Below are positions 29,763-38,303 of a stretch of 64,000 bases of DNA, in pieces. Origin of the DNA: Phycicoccus jejuensis (GTDB lineage: Bacteria > Actinomycetota > Actinomycetes > Actinomycetales > Dermatophilaceae); contig NZ_JOEE01000009.1 in NCBI RefSeq assembly GCF_000720925.1, forward strand, positions 1-64,000, read 5' to 3'. Position numbers and translations under genes: made by a program. The notes below the pieces were generated by a model. It had not been told where the DNA came from, ran no database searches, and saw only the letters and a list, made by a program, of their open reading frames with translations. Position 1 is the first letter of the stretch. Every line of letters starts with the position of its first letter.

Positions 29763-30961
29763 CGCCCGTCGCGCGCTCGGGCTTCCTCGCCGGGCACCGA
29801 CGTTCACTCCTCGTCCCCTCCGCGGCGCTGCTGTGGGGCACGCAGTTCGCGTTCCTCAACCCGGCGATCGGCATCATCCTCGTCTCGCTGTACGGGGCGT
29901 CGGCGGGGGAGGTGGGGCTTGCGCTGGCCGCCTACAACGTCAGCGGCTTCGTCTCGACGCTCGTCGTGCCGACGCGGGCCGACCGGCGCGGCGACTACCT
30001 CGAGCCGCTGCTGTGGTGCGGCGGCTTCACGATCGCGCTGACGACGGCGCTGGCGCTCGCGACGACCCTGCCGCTGGCGGTGCTCGCCCTCGTGGCGCTC
30101 GGCGGACCCGCCGGGATCGCCATCGGCCTGCTCTTCGCCTACCAGCGGCACACCGGCGCGAGCGTGCAGCAGATCATGCGCACGCGCGCGGTGTTCTCGT
30201 TCGCGTGGGTCGGCGGCCCGCCGTTCGCCGCGTTCCTCATGGGTGTGCTCGGCCAGCGCTCGGTGCTGTGGGTCGTCGCGGCGCTGGGCGTCCTCGGCCT
30301 CGCGCTGACGCGGGTGATGATGCACGCGCACGCCACGTCGCCGCACGCGAACGCCGCTCCGCCACAGGGGGAGCCGATGGGCGTCGCGCTGCGGCGGCCC
30401 GAGGTGCTCGTCCTGCTCGGCACCTTCGTCGCGCTCGGTGCTGCGCTCAACGCCGCGGTCTCGTCGCTGCCGCTCCTCGTCACCGGCGAGCTCGGGCTCG
30501 ACGTCGAGTGGAGCGGCATCGCGCTGGGGACGTGCGCCGCCCTCGAGATCCCGATCCTCGTCCTGCTCGGGCGCATCACGGCGCGCTTCGGCCCGCGGCG
30601 CGTCGTCGCCGTCGGCTGCCTGGCCGGGCTCGTTTACTACGCGGCGATGACGCTCGCGGCGTCGCCGGTCGTGCTCGTCGCCGGCCAGCTGCCCAACGCG
30701 GTGTTCATCGCGACGATGTCCGGGGTGGGGCTGACGCTCTTCCAGGACGTCGTCGGCCGGCCGGGGCTCGCGTCGTCGCTCTTCATGAACACGACGCGCG
30801 TCGGGGCCATCGTCGCCGGGCCGGTCATCGCGCTCGGTGGCTCGAGCGCGCTGGGGTACTCCGGGGTATTCCTCGGCTGCGGGCTGCTCGTCCTCGTCGG
30901 GATGGTGGTCCTCGTGACGCCGCGCCTGACCCGGGCCGCCACCGCCCGTCGCGCCGGCTGA
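29759..30961 (+). CDS. MFS transporter, SetA/SetB sugar efflux-like
   Basis: This 400-residue protein has about twelve hydrophobic segments. Features shared with the SotB/SET sugar efflux group are the opening [20 protein letters not shown], the loop [18 protein letters not shown] and the second-half [19 protein letters not shown]. It starts at GTG 29759, overlapping the lepA stop (GTGA), so it is translationally coupled to lepA although functionally unrelated. It probably exports sugars or small drugs by proton antiport; the substrate is unknown. Confidence 0.8.
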
Positions 30962-30992
30962 GCCCGGTGCCGGGGCCGCGACACCCCGGTTC

Positions 30993-31055
30993 GTCCACGA
31001 GACCCCGGTTCGGAACCGGGGTCTCGTGGACATTTCGGGGTGCCCCCGAAATGTC
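30993..31055. repeat. Two overlapping near-perfect hairpins between convergent genes
   Basis: A 19-bp arm (30993-31011) and its exact complement (31013-31031) flank a single central base. A second stem, GACATTTCGGGG (31029-31040) with CCCCGAAATGTC (31044-31055), overlaps it by three bases. The pair lies between the MFS gene and the end of the copper operon. It may terminate both transcripts, or be an extragenic repeat like those at 9.6 and 17.1 kb. Confidence 0.75.
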
Positions 31056-31076
31056 GAGGCGGGAGGGGCGGGTGGG

Positions 31077-32771
31077 TCAGGGAGCGCGCTCGCCGATGCC
31101 GGTGCCCCGCACGGGGTCGGCCCAGTCGAGGGGGAGGTCGGCGAACCACTGGGGCGCGAACGCGTCGGGTCGGGTCAGGAGGACCAAAAGCAGCACGACG
31201 CCGAGCACGACGAGCAGGCCCGCGGCCCAGCGCCGGTCGCCACGCTCCCGCAGCAGCGCCGCGGGCAGGCCGGCCAGGGCCGCGCCCGCGACGAGGGCCG
31301 TGCCGACGGACTCCCGGGCCAGCGAGACCCCGAGCAGCGGGCTGCCGAGCACGACCCCGACGAGGAGGACGACCGGGAGCACGGCGTCGACGGGGCTGCG
31401 CGTGCCGCGTGGGAGGGCCCCGGGGAGCAGGTGGTGGGCCGCGCGGACGAGGAGCGGTGGGGCGAGGAGCGCGGCGGCGACGAGCCGGAGGCCGTGCACG
31501 GTGAGCAGCGCGCTGCCGTAGGCGCCCGGACCGCCGAGCAGCAGCCACGCCAGGACGCCCGAGGCGGCCAGGCCCGCAGCGAGGCCGCGCACGGCCGCCC
31601 GCGGGTCGACGCCCGGCCGGCTGGCGGCGAGCACGACGACGAGGACGAGCAGGGCCACCGCGACGACTCCGGTCGCGGACGCGCGGGGCTCGAGCAGCAG
31701 GCGCCACGGGGTCGGGGCGGGCAGCGCCCGGTCGACGGTCGTGACGCCGCCGTGCGGGAGGGCCACGACATCGGGTCGGGTCGGGGTCGGAGTGCGCCCC
31801 AGCGCGACCGCGGCCCCGAGGGCGGCGCCCATCAGGGCGGTCTCGACGCCGGCGAGCCGCCACCACACCCGGCTCGACCCACGACGCAGGGCCGGGATGC
31901 TCGCGCGGCGGTGGGTCGCGCCGAGCGCGAGGAGGACGACGAGCAGCGCGACCTTCGCCAGGACCAGGGCGCCGTAGGTGGTCCGCCACGCCTCGGCGAC
32001 GGCCCCGAGGCGCCACCACGCCGAGAGCAGACCGCTCACCGTCACGAGGACGGCGGCGACGAGCGCGAGCCCCGAGAACCGGCCGACGGCGTCGGCGAGC
32101 GCGGGCGCACGTCCGACCAGACCCAGGCCCACCAGCCCACCGACCCACAGCACGGCGGCGACGACGTGCACGGCGGTGCCGACGCTGACGGGGACGTGCA
32201 GCTCGGAGGTCGCGACGTGGCCGGTCAGCGAGGTCGGGAGGACCGCGAGGACGGCGACGCCGAGGAGGGTGAGCGTCTCGGCGGGGGAGCGGACGAGCCG
32301 GCTGCCGCCGGCGACGACGGCGGCGAGGGCCGCCGTGACCATGAGGGCGCGGCCGCCCTCGAGGCTCGGCACGAAGGCCCAGACCCGTGCGGCCGTGAAC
32401 GCCCCGGGCAGCGGGACGGCGAGCGCCTCGGCGGCCGCGGCGAGCATCCCGAGGAGGCAGGCCACGACCCACGCCCACGCGGCGATCCGGACCGCGCGCA
32501 GCACCCGCACCGGGGCAGGGGCGGCGCGCAGCAGCCAGGCGGGGACGAGGAGCCCGCCGACGACGACGACCGCGCAGACTCGCGCCGTGAGCCGGACGCC
32601 GGTCGCGAGGAGCGGCACGCCCGGTCCGGCGTCGGGCAGCGCCGAGGCGGGAGCCGCCACCGGGGTCGTGAGGGTGAGGACGACGAGGGCTGTCGCGGCG
32701 CCGAGCACCGCGGCCGCCACGACCGCGCGGCCGGGGGAGACGACCCGCAGGGGGAGGCCGGGGGCGGTCAC
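31077..32771 (-). CDS. copD: CopD-like copper-resistance membrane protein with C-terminal CtaG-like region
   Basis: This 564-residue polytopic protein starts at GTG 32771 and overlaps the copC stop (GTGA). The first half has the CopD/PcoD pattern (TGVRLTARVCAVVVVGGLL, then TSLTGHVATSELHVPVSVG, AVLWVGGLVGLGLVG), with histidines that can bind copper. The second half (about 360-564) has more membrane spans resembling the CtaG/cytochrome c oxidase assembly domain (LTVHGLRLVAAALLAPPLLV), but is shorter than full CtaG proteins. CopD works with CopC in copper import or resistance. It is the last gene of the copper operon. Confidence 0.82.
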   Translation of the reverse strand: MTAPGLPLRVVSPGRAVVAAAVLGAATALVVLTLTTPVAAPASALPDAGPGVPLLATGVRLTARVCAVVVVGGLLVPAWLLRAAPAPVRVLRAVRIAAWAWVVACLLGMLAAAAEALAVPLPGAFTAARVWAFVPSLEGGRALMVTAALAAVVAGGSRLVRSPAETLTLLGVAVLAVLPTSLTGHVATSELHVPVSVGTAVHVVAAVLWVGGLVGLGLVGRAPALADAVGRFSGLALVAAVLVTVSGLLSAWWRLGAVAEAWRTTYGALVLAKVALLVVLLALGATHRRASIPALRRGSSRVWWRLAGVETALMGAALGAAVALGRTPTPTRPDVVALPHGGVTTVDRALPAPTPWRLLLEPRASATGVVAVALLVLVVVLAASRPGVDPRAAVRGLAAGLAASGVLAWLLLGGPGAYGSALLTVHGLRLVAAALLAPPLLVRAAHHLLPGALPRGTRSPVDAVLPVVLLVGVVLGSPLLGVSLARESVGTALVAGAALAGLPAALLRERGDRRWAAGLLVVLGVVLLLVLLTRPDAFAPQWFADLPLDWADPVRGTGIGERAP

Positions 32772-33427
32772 GACGGCCTTCGTGCGGAGGCCCGGCGGCG
32801 CAGGACGGCGGGCCCGGCGGCGCCGAGCGCCACGAGCGCGGCGAGCAACGCCCACGCCAGCAGCGGGCCGCCGGTGGTCGGTGTGGTGGTGGCGTCCGGC
32901 CCGCCGGCTCCCTCGACCGCCGCCAGCGCGTCCACCGCGGAGCCCGCGGGCGCCGAGGGGGCGGTGTCCGACGGCGGAGACTTCGGCGCGGCGACGGCGT
33001 CCGAGGAGATGGGCTCCGGGGACGGGCTCGCCGCCGGGGCCGCAGCGACCTCGAACCGCAGCGTCCCGGAGACGGGGTGCCCGTCGTCGGCCACGACGCG
33101 CCACGCGAGCCGGTAGCGGCCGGCTGCGGCGGGCTCGGCGAGAGCTATCCGCACCGTCGTCCCCCGGACCGTGGGCGCCCGCAGGGAGGTGCGGCCCCCC
33201 GGGCCGCTGAGGGCGCCCACGGCGGTACCGGGGACGACGGGGTCGGCGAAGCGGAGGACGAGGGTGATCGGCGACCGGCGGAGGGTGCTGCCGTCGGCCG
33301 GGGTGCTGCTCTCCAGGCCGGTGTGCGCGGCCGCCGGCGTCGCCGTGACCACGGCGAGCCCGAGCAGGAGCAGCACCACGGCCAGCAGGCGCGGCACGCG
33401 ACGCCGGCCGGGCGCCCGCGGCGTCAC
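32768..33427 (-). CDS. copC: Copper-binding protein CopC, membrane-anchored
   Basis: This 219-residue protein has a signal peptide ending TATPAAAHTGLESSTPADGS, so the mature N-terminus would start with the copper-binding His. DDGHPVSGTLRF later supplies the Asp/His ligands. The C-terminal part adds a Ser/Pro/Ala linker and one transmembrane helix (PLLAWALLAALVALGAAG), anchoring it outside the membrane. GTG 33427 overlaps the signal peptidase stop and its own stop overlaps copD, so it lies in the middle of a coupled operon. Confidence 0.9.
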   Translation of the reverse strand: MTPRAPGRRRVPRLLAVVLLLLGLAVVTATPAAAHTGLESSTPADGSTLRRSPITLVLRFADPVVPGTAVGALSGPGGRTSLRAPTVRGTTVRIALAEPAAAGRYRLAWRVVADDGHPVSGTLRFEVAAAPAASPSPEPISSDAVAAPKSPPSDTAPSAPAGSAVDALAAVEGAGGPDATTTPTTGGPLLAWALLAALVALGAAGPAVLRRRASARRPS

Positions 33428-33984
33428 GGGGTGCCTCCGAGGGAGCCGAGCGGCCAGACGGTCGCGACGACCCGCCCGTGCAGGGCGGCGACGGCGACCG
33501 GGCCGAAGGTGCGCGAGTCCCGGGCGTCCGGTCGGTGGTCGGCGAGCACGACGACGTGGTCGGCCGGCACCCGCCCGAGCTCGGCGTACACCGAGTCGAC
33601 GTCACCGGGGTCGACCCACGGCTCCTCGACCGGGACCCCGTCGACGGCCAGAACGCCGTCGAGGATCGCGACGTCCTCGCCGGCGACGGCGGCGACCCGC
33701 TTGACGAGCAGGCCGCTGCCGTCCGGCGCGTCGAGGAGGACGACGTCGCCGCGGTGGTAGCCGCGCAGCAGCGGACCGACGTGGTCGACGAGGACGTGCG
33801 AGCCGGCGTGCAGCGTCGGCTCCATGCTGGCCGTCGGCACGAGCACCGGCTCGAGCGCGAGCCGCCCGACGAGGACGACGAGGGCCAGCACGAGGGCGAG
33901 GTCCACGACCCGGCCGCGCCGCCGGACCGGGGCCGGTGTGGGGGCCGGCCGCGCCGGCGGGGCCGCCGCGGTCACGGTGCTCAC
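33424..33984 (-). CDS. Signal peptidase I (S26), embedded in copper operon
   Basis: This 186-residue protein has one N-terminal membrane anchor (LALVLALVVLVGRLAL) followed by the catalytic serine motif PTASMEPT (Ser53) and the general base lysine in LLVKRVAAVAGED (Lys95). The late GDNRxxSxDSR-like segment reads ADHRPDARDSRTFGPV. It cleaves signal peptides of secreted proteins. The start GTG 33984 overlaps the oxidase stop, and the stop overlaps copC, so it is made together with the exported copper proteins. It is small compared with the housekeeping enzyme and may serve this operon. Confidence 0.9.
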   Translation of the reverse strand: MSTVTAAAPPARPAPTPAPVRRRGRVVDLALVLALVVLVGRLALEPVLVPTASMEPTLHAGSHVLVDHVGPLLRGYHRGDVVLLDAPDGSGLLVKRVAAVAGEDVAILDGVLAVDGVPVEEPWVDPGDVDSVYAELGRVPADHVVVLADHRPDARDSRTFGPVAVAALHGRVVATVWPLGSLGGTP

Positions 33985-35687
33985 CACGCCGGGTCGGCCG
34001 TGATCGGGTCGCACTCGGGGTCGTGGTCCGGGTCGCCGACGCTGAACTGCATCATCATGTCGTGGTCCTCGTGGACCAGGTTGTGGCAGTGCATCATGTA
34101 GCGGCCCTTCGGCTCCTGCCACCCGTCCCCGGCGGACGGCCCGGCGAAGCGCATGGCGACCCGCACCGTCTCGTTCTCGCCGACGTACACGACGTCCTTG
34201 CCGCCCTTCTCGTGGGGCCGCACGAGGCTCGCCTGGCCGTTGCGCGAGAGCACCTGGAAGTCGACGAGGTGGATGTGCACCGGGTGGAACCACCCGCCGG
34301 AGGTGTTCGCCAGCTCCCAGATCTCCACCGCGCCCTGCTCCGGCTCGGCCATGCAGTGCGTGTAGTCGCTGTCGACGACGTCCTGCCACGTCTCGCCGTT
34401 GATCGTCCAGTGGCCGTTCGTGCGGACGAAGGCGAAGCGCCGCTGGGTGACCCCCCGGGCCAGCAGCCCGGCCTCGGTCCACGTCATGCACTCCTGCGGG
34501 GGGACGGCCGAGTTCCAGAGCGTCGGCACGGCGTTGTTCTCCGTGCTCTGCACCGACGTCTCGGGGCCGACGACGAACTGCATCGCGTACAGGGCCGTGG
34601 CCTCGGCGACGTTGTTCTTCGGCCCGAGGTTCTTCAGCGTCAGCTTCACGGGCGCCTGTCCGGGCTTCTGCGCGTAGGGCGCGAAGTCGATGACCACCTC
34701 GTAGCGCTCGGCCATCCCGTGCCGCAGCGACGAGACGACCTGCGGCTGGGGCATCAGCCCGGCGTCGGTGCCGATGACCGTCATCGGCACGGCGCTCTTG
34801 CCGTCGTGCAGCTGCCACTCGTACGAGCGCGACACCGACGCGTTGAGGATGCGGAAGCGGTACTTGCGCGGCTCGACCTGCATCGCCGGCCAGGGCACGC
34901 CGTTGACGAGGACGATGTCGCCGAAGGCGCCCGACTCGCTGTTGTCCTCGTAGATCAGGCCGCCCTTGGTGTCGAGCATGACGTCCTTGACGATCATCGG
35001 GACGTCGTAGCGGCCCTGCGGGATGCCGAGCGACAGCTCGACGTCGTCGTGGAGCACGTACATCCCGGCGAGGCCGTTGTACGCGTTCTGCGAGGTGTGG
35101 TGCACGCCGTGGTCGTGGTACCAGAGGGTGCGCGCCTCCTGGCAGTTCGGGTAGACGTAGCGCTTGGTCCGGCCGGGCAGCGTGACGTCCGAGGCGTAGC
35201 CGTCGTACTGCGGCAGCGAGGCCGACCCGTGCAGGTGAGTCGAGGTCCACCGGTCCATGGGGTCGCTGGAGTACCGGGACGGCACGGCCGCGTTCGGGGC
35301 GCTCGCGGGCGGCTGGTGCAGCAGGTTCGTCTGGTGCACGACGATCGGGCGCCCGCGCCGGTTGACGATGGTCGGGCCCGGGGTGACGCCGTTGTAGCCG
35401 AAGAACGGCGTCTTGAAGCCGGGCATGATCGACGCGACCGAGAAGGTCTGGGCGATGTCGTAGCGGTCGTAGGCGCGCATCTGCCCGTCCGAGCACGCGA
35501 CCTCCTGCGACTCGGTCGGCGAGAGGACCGGCGGCACGACGAACGGGAGGGTGAACGGCTTCACCATCTTGCTCGTCGGCATCCGGTTGACGATGGTGCC
35601 GGCGAACGCCATCCGTTCCAGCGGGAGGGCCGCGAGGGCTCCTCCGACGACGCCGAGCTTGAGTGCATCACGACGGGTGATTCCCAT
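33981..35687 (-). CDS. Multicopper oxidase, Tat-exported
   Basis: This 568-residue enzyme oxidises metal ions or phenolics while reducing O2 to water. The N-terminus MGITRRDALKLGVVGGALAA is a twin-arginine signal. All four copper-ligand motifs are visible: HLHG, WYHDHGVHH, HPVHIHL and MHCHNLVHEDHDMM, giving T1, T2 and T3 centres. The overall layout resembles CotA/phenoxazinone synthase/bilirubin oxidase-type enzymes. Its position beside copC/copD suggests Cu(I) oxidation and copper tolerance. A tandem CCTTGGGGTC repeat lies 70-90 bp upstream and may set its regulation. Confidence 0.92.
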   Translation of the reverse strand: MGITRRDALKLGVVGGALAALPLERMAFAGTIVNRMPTSKMVKPFTLPFVVPPVLSPTESQEVACSDGQMRAYDRYDIAQTFSVASIMPGFKTPFFGYNGVTPGPTIVNRRGRPIVVHQTNLLHQPPASAPNAAVPSRYSSDPMDRWTSTHLHGSASLPQYDGYASDVTLPGRTKRYVYPNCQEARTLWYHDHGVHHTSQNAYNGLAGMYVLHDDVELSLGIPQGRYDVPMIVKDVMLDTKGGLIYEDNSESGAFGDIVLVNGVPWPAMQVEPRKYRFRILNASVSRSYEWQLHDGKSAVPMTVIGTDAGLMPQPQVVSSLRHGMAERYEVVIDFAPYAQKPGQAPVKLTLKNLGPKNNVAEATALYAMQFVVGPETSVQSTENNAVPTLWNSAVPPQECMTWTEAGLLARGVTQRRFAFVRTNGHWTINGETWQDVVDSDYTHCMAEPEQGAVEIWELANTSGGWFHPVHIHLVDFQVLSRNGQASLVRPHEKGGKDVVYVGENETVRVAMRFAGPSAGDGWQEPKGRYMMHCHNLVHEDHDMMMQFSVGDPDHDPECDPITADPAW

Positions 35688-35757
35688 GGAAAGTTCCTTG
35701 CCTTGCCCACGGATCCTGACGGGGCCGGACGGCCCCAGGTCGAGGATGGGCGAGGCG

Positions 35758-35779
35758 CCTTGGGGTCACCTTGGGGTCG
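35758..35779. promoter_or_regulatory. Tandem 11-bp repeat CCTTGGGGTC(A/G) upstream of the multicopper oxidase
   Basis: CCTTGGGGTCA (35758-35768) and CCTTGGGGTCG (35769-35779) are adjacent direct repeats with an 11-bp period, spanning the stop codon of the receiver-only regulator and lying about 71-92 bp before the oxidase ATG. SARP and OmpR-type regulators bind direct repeats of this period; a SARP gene lies 3 kb away. Confidence 0.6.
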
Positions 35780-36137
35780 GCGCAGCCCCCCGGACGGCGA
35801 GGAGCAGCTCCTCGACCTCCTCGTCCTTGCCGACGCAGCGGTCGGCCCCCGCGGCCACGGCCGCGCGGTGGGTCGCGGCCCGTCCGTCGCTCGTCAGCAC
35901 GACGAGCCGGGTGGCCGGTCGCACCCGGCGGATCTCGGCGAGGGCCCAGAGCCCTCCGCGGCCGGGCATCGACAGGTCCATGAGCACGACGTCGGGATGC
36001 TCGTGGCCGGCGAGCAGGACGGCGTCCTCGCCCGTCGTCGCCATCCCGACGAGCTCGAGGTCCGGCTCGGCGTCGACCAGCGCGCGCACGCCCAGGCGGA
36101 TGCCCTCGTGGTCGTCGGCGAGGACCAAGCGGATCAT
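35766..36137 (-). CDS. Single-domain response regulator (receiver only)
   Basis: This 123-residue protein is a complete receiver domain with no output domain. The acidic pocket LVLADDHEG, the phospho-acceptor Asp in VVLMDLSMPG (about 53), the Thr in VVLTSDG and the Lys in CVGKDEE are all in place. It could act as a phosphate shuttle or sink for the histidine kinase 76 bp upstream. A 19-bp motif lies exactly 57 bp before its ATG (36137) and is shared with the giant secreted protein gene. It is followed by the multicopper oxidase. Confidence 0.88.
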   Translation of the reverse strand: MIRLVLADDHEGIRLGVRALVDAEPDLELVGMATTGEDAVLLAGHEHPDVVLMDLSMPGRGGLWALAEIRRVRPATRLVVLTSDGRAATHRAAVAAGADRCVGKDEEVEELLLAVRGAAPTPR

Positions 36138-36194
36138 CGGTCCTCCCGGACAGGGTGGGGGACGGTGTGACGGAACGCAGTCTGCGGCAGGTCG

Positions 36195-36213
36195 CTTGGG
36201 GAAACCCTGTGGC
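36195..36213. promoter_or_regulatory. 19-bp shared promoter element, copy 1
   Basis: CTTGGGGAAACCCTGTGGC, 57 bp before the receiver-only regulator ATG, is identical to the element at 44007-44025 except for one base, and that copy also lies 57 bp before its start codon. The CTTGGGG core is shared with the tandem repeats before the oxidase gene. It probably binds a regulator or forms an atypical promoter. Confidence 0.65.
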
Positions 36214-37554
36214 TCAGGCGCCGGCCGGCAGGTCGGCGGGGACGAGCGCTCTCAGGAGGGTACCGCCGCCCGGACGAGGTGCCACCTCGAGCGACCCGCC
36301 GAGGTCCTCGAGGTGGGTCGCGAGCAGGCGCAGGCCGACGTGCCCGTCCTGCGCGACACCCTCGGGGAGGCCGCGACCGTCGTCGGCGACGGTGACCCGC
36401 ACCTGCCGGTCCACCGTCGTCACGTCGACCCACGCGTTGGCGGCGTGCGCGTGCGTCGCGACGTTGCGCAGCGCCTCCTGCACCACCCGGTAGCAGACGC
36501 GGGCGACGTCGACCGACCACTCCGCGCGCTCGGGCATGTCGAGCCAGACCTCCGGCCCCGCACGGCGGGTCCGCTCGGCGAGGTCCTCGACCGCGTCCCG
36601 GAAGGCCGTCCCCTCGAGGCCCGGCGGGTGGATGTCGACGAGCAGGGAGCGCAGGGCCTCGACGTCGCGCCCGAGGATCTCGCGCGCCTGCTCGAGGGTG
36701 TCCCGGGCCCCCGCCGCCTCCGGGGCGTCGGACACGTGGGCGGCGACGACGGGCAGGGCGTAGCGCAGCCCGGCGAGGTCCTGGACGACGCCGTCGTGGA
36801 GGTCGCGGGCGATCCGCAGGCGCTCGCGGTGCGTCGTCAGCACGGTCTGCCGCAGCAGGCGGATGCGTTGCAGCTCAGCGCGTTCCACCCGACGGGCGAG
36901 GGAGATCGCGAGCGGCATGACGGCGACCTGGAAGAGCAGCAGGCCGCCGAGCGCGACCGGCAGGATCGCGCGGAGGATCTCCTGCTCGCGGGCCCGCATC
37001 TCGCCGGTCGAGTAGTACGCCTCGAAGACGAGGTCGTTGCCGTCGGCGTCCTGCGCTCCCGCGTACACCTCGAGCAGCTCGCGCTCGGCGCGCTCGGAGA
37101 CGTTCTCGGCCTTGTCGAGGGCCGACAGCTCGGCCACCGTGTGGTCGGTCCCGACGAGGTTGCCGACCGTGGGCTCGAGGTCGTAGGTCCGCCCGATGAG
37201 CGGTGTCTCGTCGGACCAGAGGATTCGACCCTCGGGCGTCCAGAGCTTGACGTGCCGGATCGACCCGACCTCCATGCTCCGCCGCAGCACCGCGCCGAGG
37301 CTGGCCATCGCTCCGGGATCCTGCTCGCGCACCCGCTCGTCGACGAGGGGAGCCGCGACGGTGCCGGCCAGGGTCGCCCCGCGCAGCTGGGCCTCGGCGA
37401 GCGCCGAGTCCTCGGCGATGCGGTGGCACACCCACACGGCGCCAGCGCCGAGCACGAGCAGCGTGACGACGCTGAGGACGACGAAGCGCCGGACCGCGGT
37501 GCGGACGATCGCGCGGCTCGGCGGCGGAGCGGTCCCGGGGTCAGGCGCGGTCAC
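36214..37554 (-). CDS. Sensor histidine kinase, NarL/DesK type
   Basis: This 446-residue membrane sensor has TM1 at about 23-45, an extracytoplasmic domain of about 150 residues (LWTPEGRILWSDETPLIG and Asp/Glu-rich stretches), TM2 at about 198-218, then the HisKA_3 H-box IARDLHDGVVQDLAG (His about 250) and an HATPase domain (VVQEALRNVATHAHAANAWV, VTVADDGRGLPEG). It autophosphorylates on His and passes phosphate to the partner regulators. It overlaps the upstream LuxR-type regulator by 14 bp. The signal is unknown; the adjacent genes suggest copper or envelope stress. Confidence 0.9.
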   Translation of the reverse strand: MTAPDPGTAPPPSRAIVRTAVRRFVVLSVVTLLVLGAGAVWVCHRIAEDSALAEAQLRGATLAGTVAAPLVDERVREQDPGAMASLGAVLRRSMEVGSIRHVKLWTPEGRILWSDETPLIGRTYDLEPTVGNLVGTDHTVAELSALDKAENVSERAERELLEVYAGAQDADGNDLVFEAYYSTGEMRAREQEILRAILPVALGGLLLFQVAVMPLAISLARRVERAELQRIRLLRQTVLTTHRERLRIARDLHDGVVQDLAGLRYALPVVAAHVSDAPEAAGARDTLEQAREILGRDVEALRSLLVDIHPPGLEGTAFRDAVEDLAERTRRAGPEVWLDMPERAEWSVDVARVCYRVVQEALRNVATHAHAANAWVDVTTVDRQVRVTVADDGRGLPEGVAQDGHVGLRLLATHLEDLGGSLEVAPRPGGGTLLRALVPADLPAGA

Positions 37555-38215
37555 GGATCATCCCGCGGCGTCGGGCCACGGCCACGGCCTCGAGCTGTGA
37601 GTGGGCGTCGAGCTTGCCGAGGAGGGCGGCGACGTAGCCCCGGGAGGTGTGGCGCGAGATGCCGAGCCGGCGGGCGATCGACGCCGGGTCGAGGCCGTCG
37701 GCGAGGAGGTGGAGCACCTCGTCCTCCCGGGCGGTCAGCCGCACGGTCTCCGCGGGACGCGCGAGGGAGCCCTGCAGCTCGAGGAGCCGTCGCAGGAGCG
37801 CGGGGTGCACGCGGAACCCGCTGTCGGCGGTGTCGCGCAGCGCCTCCAGCAGGTCCTCGAGCCGCCCGTCCTTCGGCAGCAGCGCGCGGGCGCCGGCGGC
37901 CATGGCGCGCTGGAGGAGGGACTGCGTGGCGAAGGCGGTGAGCACGACGACGCGCAGGTCAGGGAACAGGGCAAGGAGCGCGGCCGTGGCCTCGAGACCG
38001 TCGCCCTCGCCGATCTGCACGTCCATGACGACCGCGTCCGGGGCGAGCGCCCGAGTGCGCGCGACGGCGTCGTCGACGGTGTGCGCCGCACCGAGCCACT
38101 CGAGGTCGGGCTCGGCGTCGATGGCCCGACCGAGGAGGTCGGTGAAGGTGCGGTGGTCGTCGACGACGAGGACGCGCCGCACCGCCGGGGCGTCCGCCCG
38201 TGACGGCCCGTCCAT
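37541..38215 (-). CDS. Response regulator, NarL/FixJ type (receiver plus LuxR HTH)
   Basis: This 224-residue regulator has a receiver domain (VLVVDDHRTFTDLLG, phospho-acceptor in AVVMDVQIGEGDG, Lys in LLPKDG) and a C-terminal LuxR helix-turn-helix (LTAREDEVLHLLADGLDPAS, ARRLGISRHTSRGYVAALLG). It is co-transcribed with the histidine kinase that overlaps its 3' end, and is the likely DNA-binding partner. ATG 38215 was chosen; GTG 38233 is a possible longer start. The target promoters may include the CTTGGGG elements nearby, but NarL proteins usually prefer inverted repeats. Confidence 0.88.
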   Translation of the reverse strand: MDGPSRADAPAVRRVLVVDDHRTFTDLLGRAIDAEPDLEWLGAAHTVDDAVARTRALAPDAVVMDVQIGEGDGLEATAALLALFPDLRVVVLTAFATQSLLQRAMAAGARALLPKDGRLEDLLEALRDTADSGFRVHPALLRRLLELQGSLARPAETVRLTAREDEVLHLLADGLDPASIARRLGISRHTSRGYVAALLGKLDAHSQLEAVAVARRRGMIRDRA

Positions 38216-38303
38216 GGGCCCCCTGCTGCTCACGCGAACAGTGTGGACCGTCGGCGGCGCGCTGTCTGTAGTTCCTCGGGTGGCGACATCCGGTCGGCTG
38301 ATC

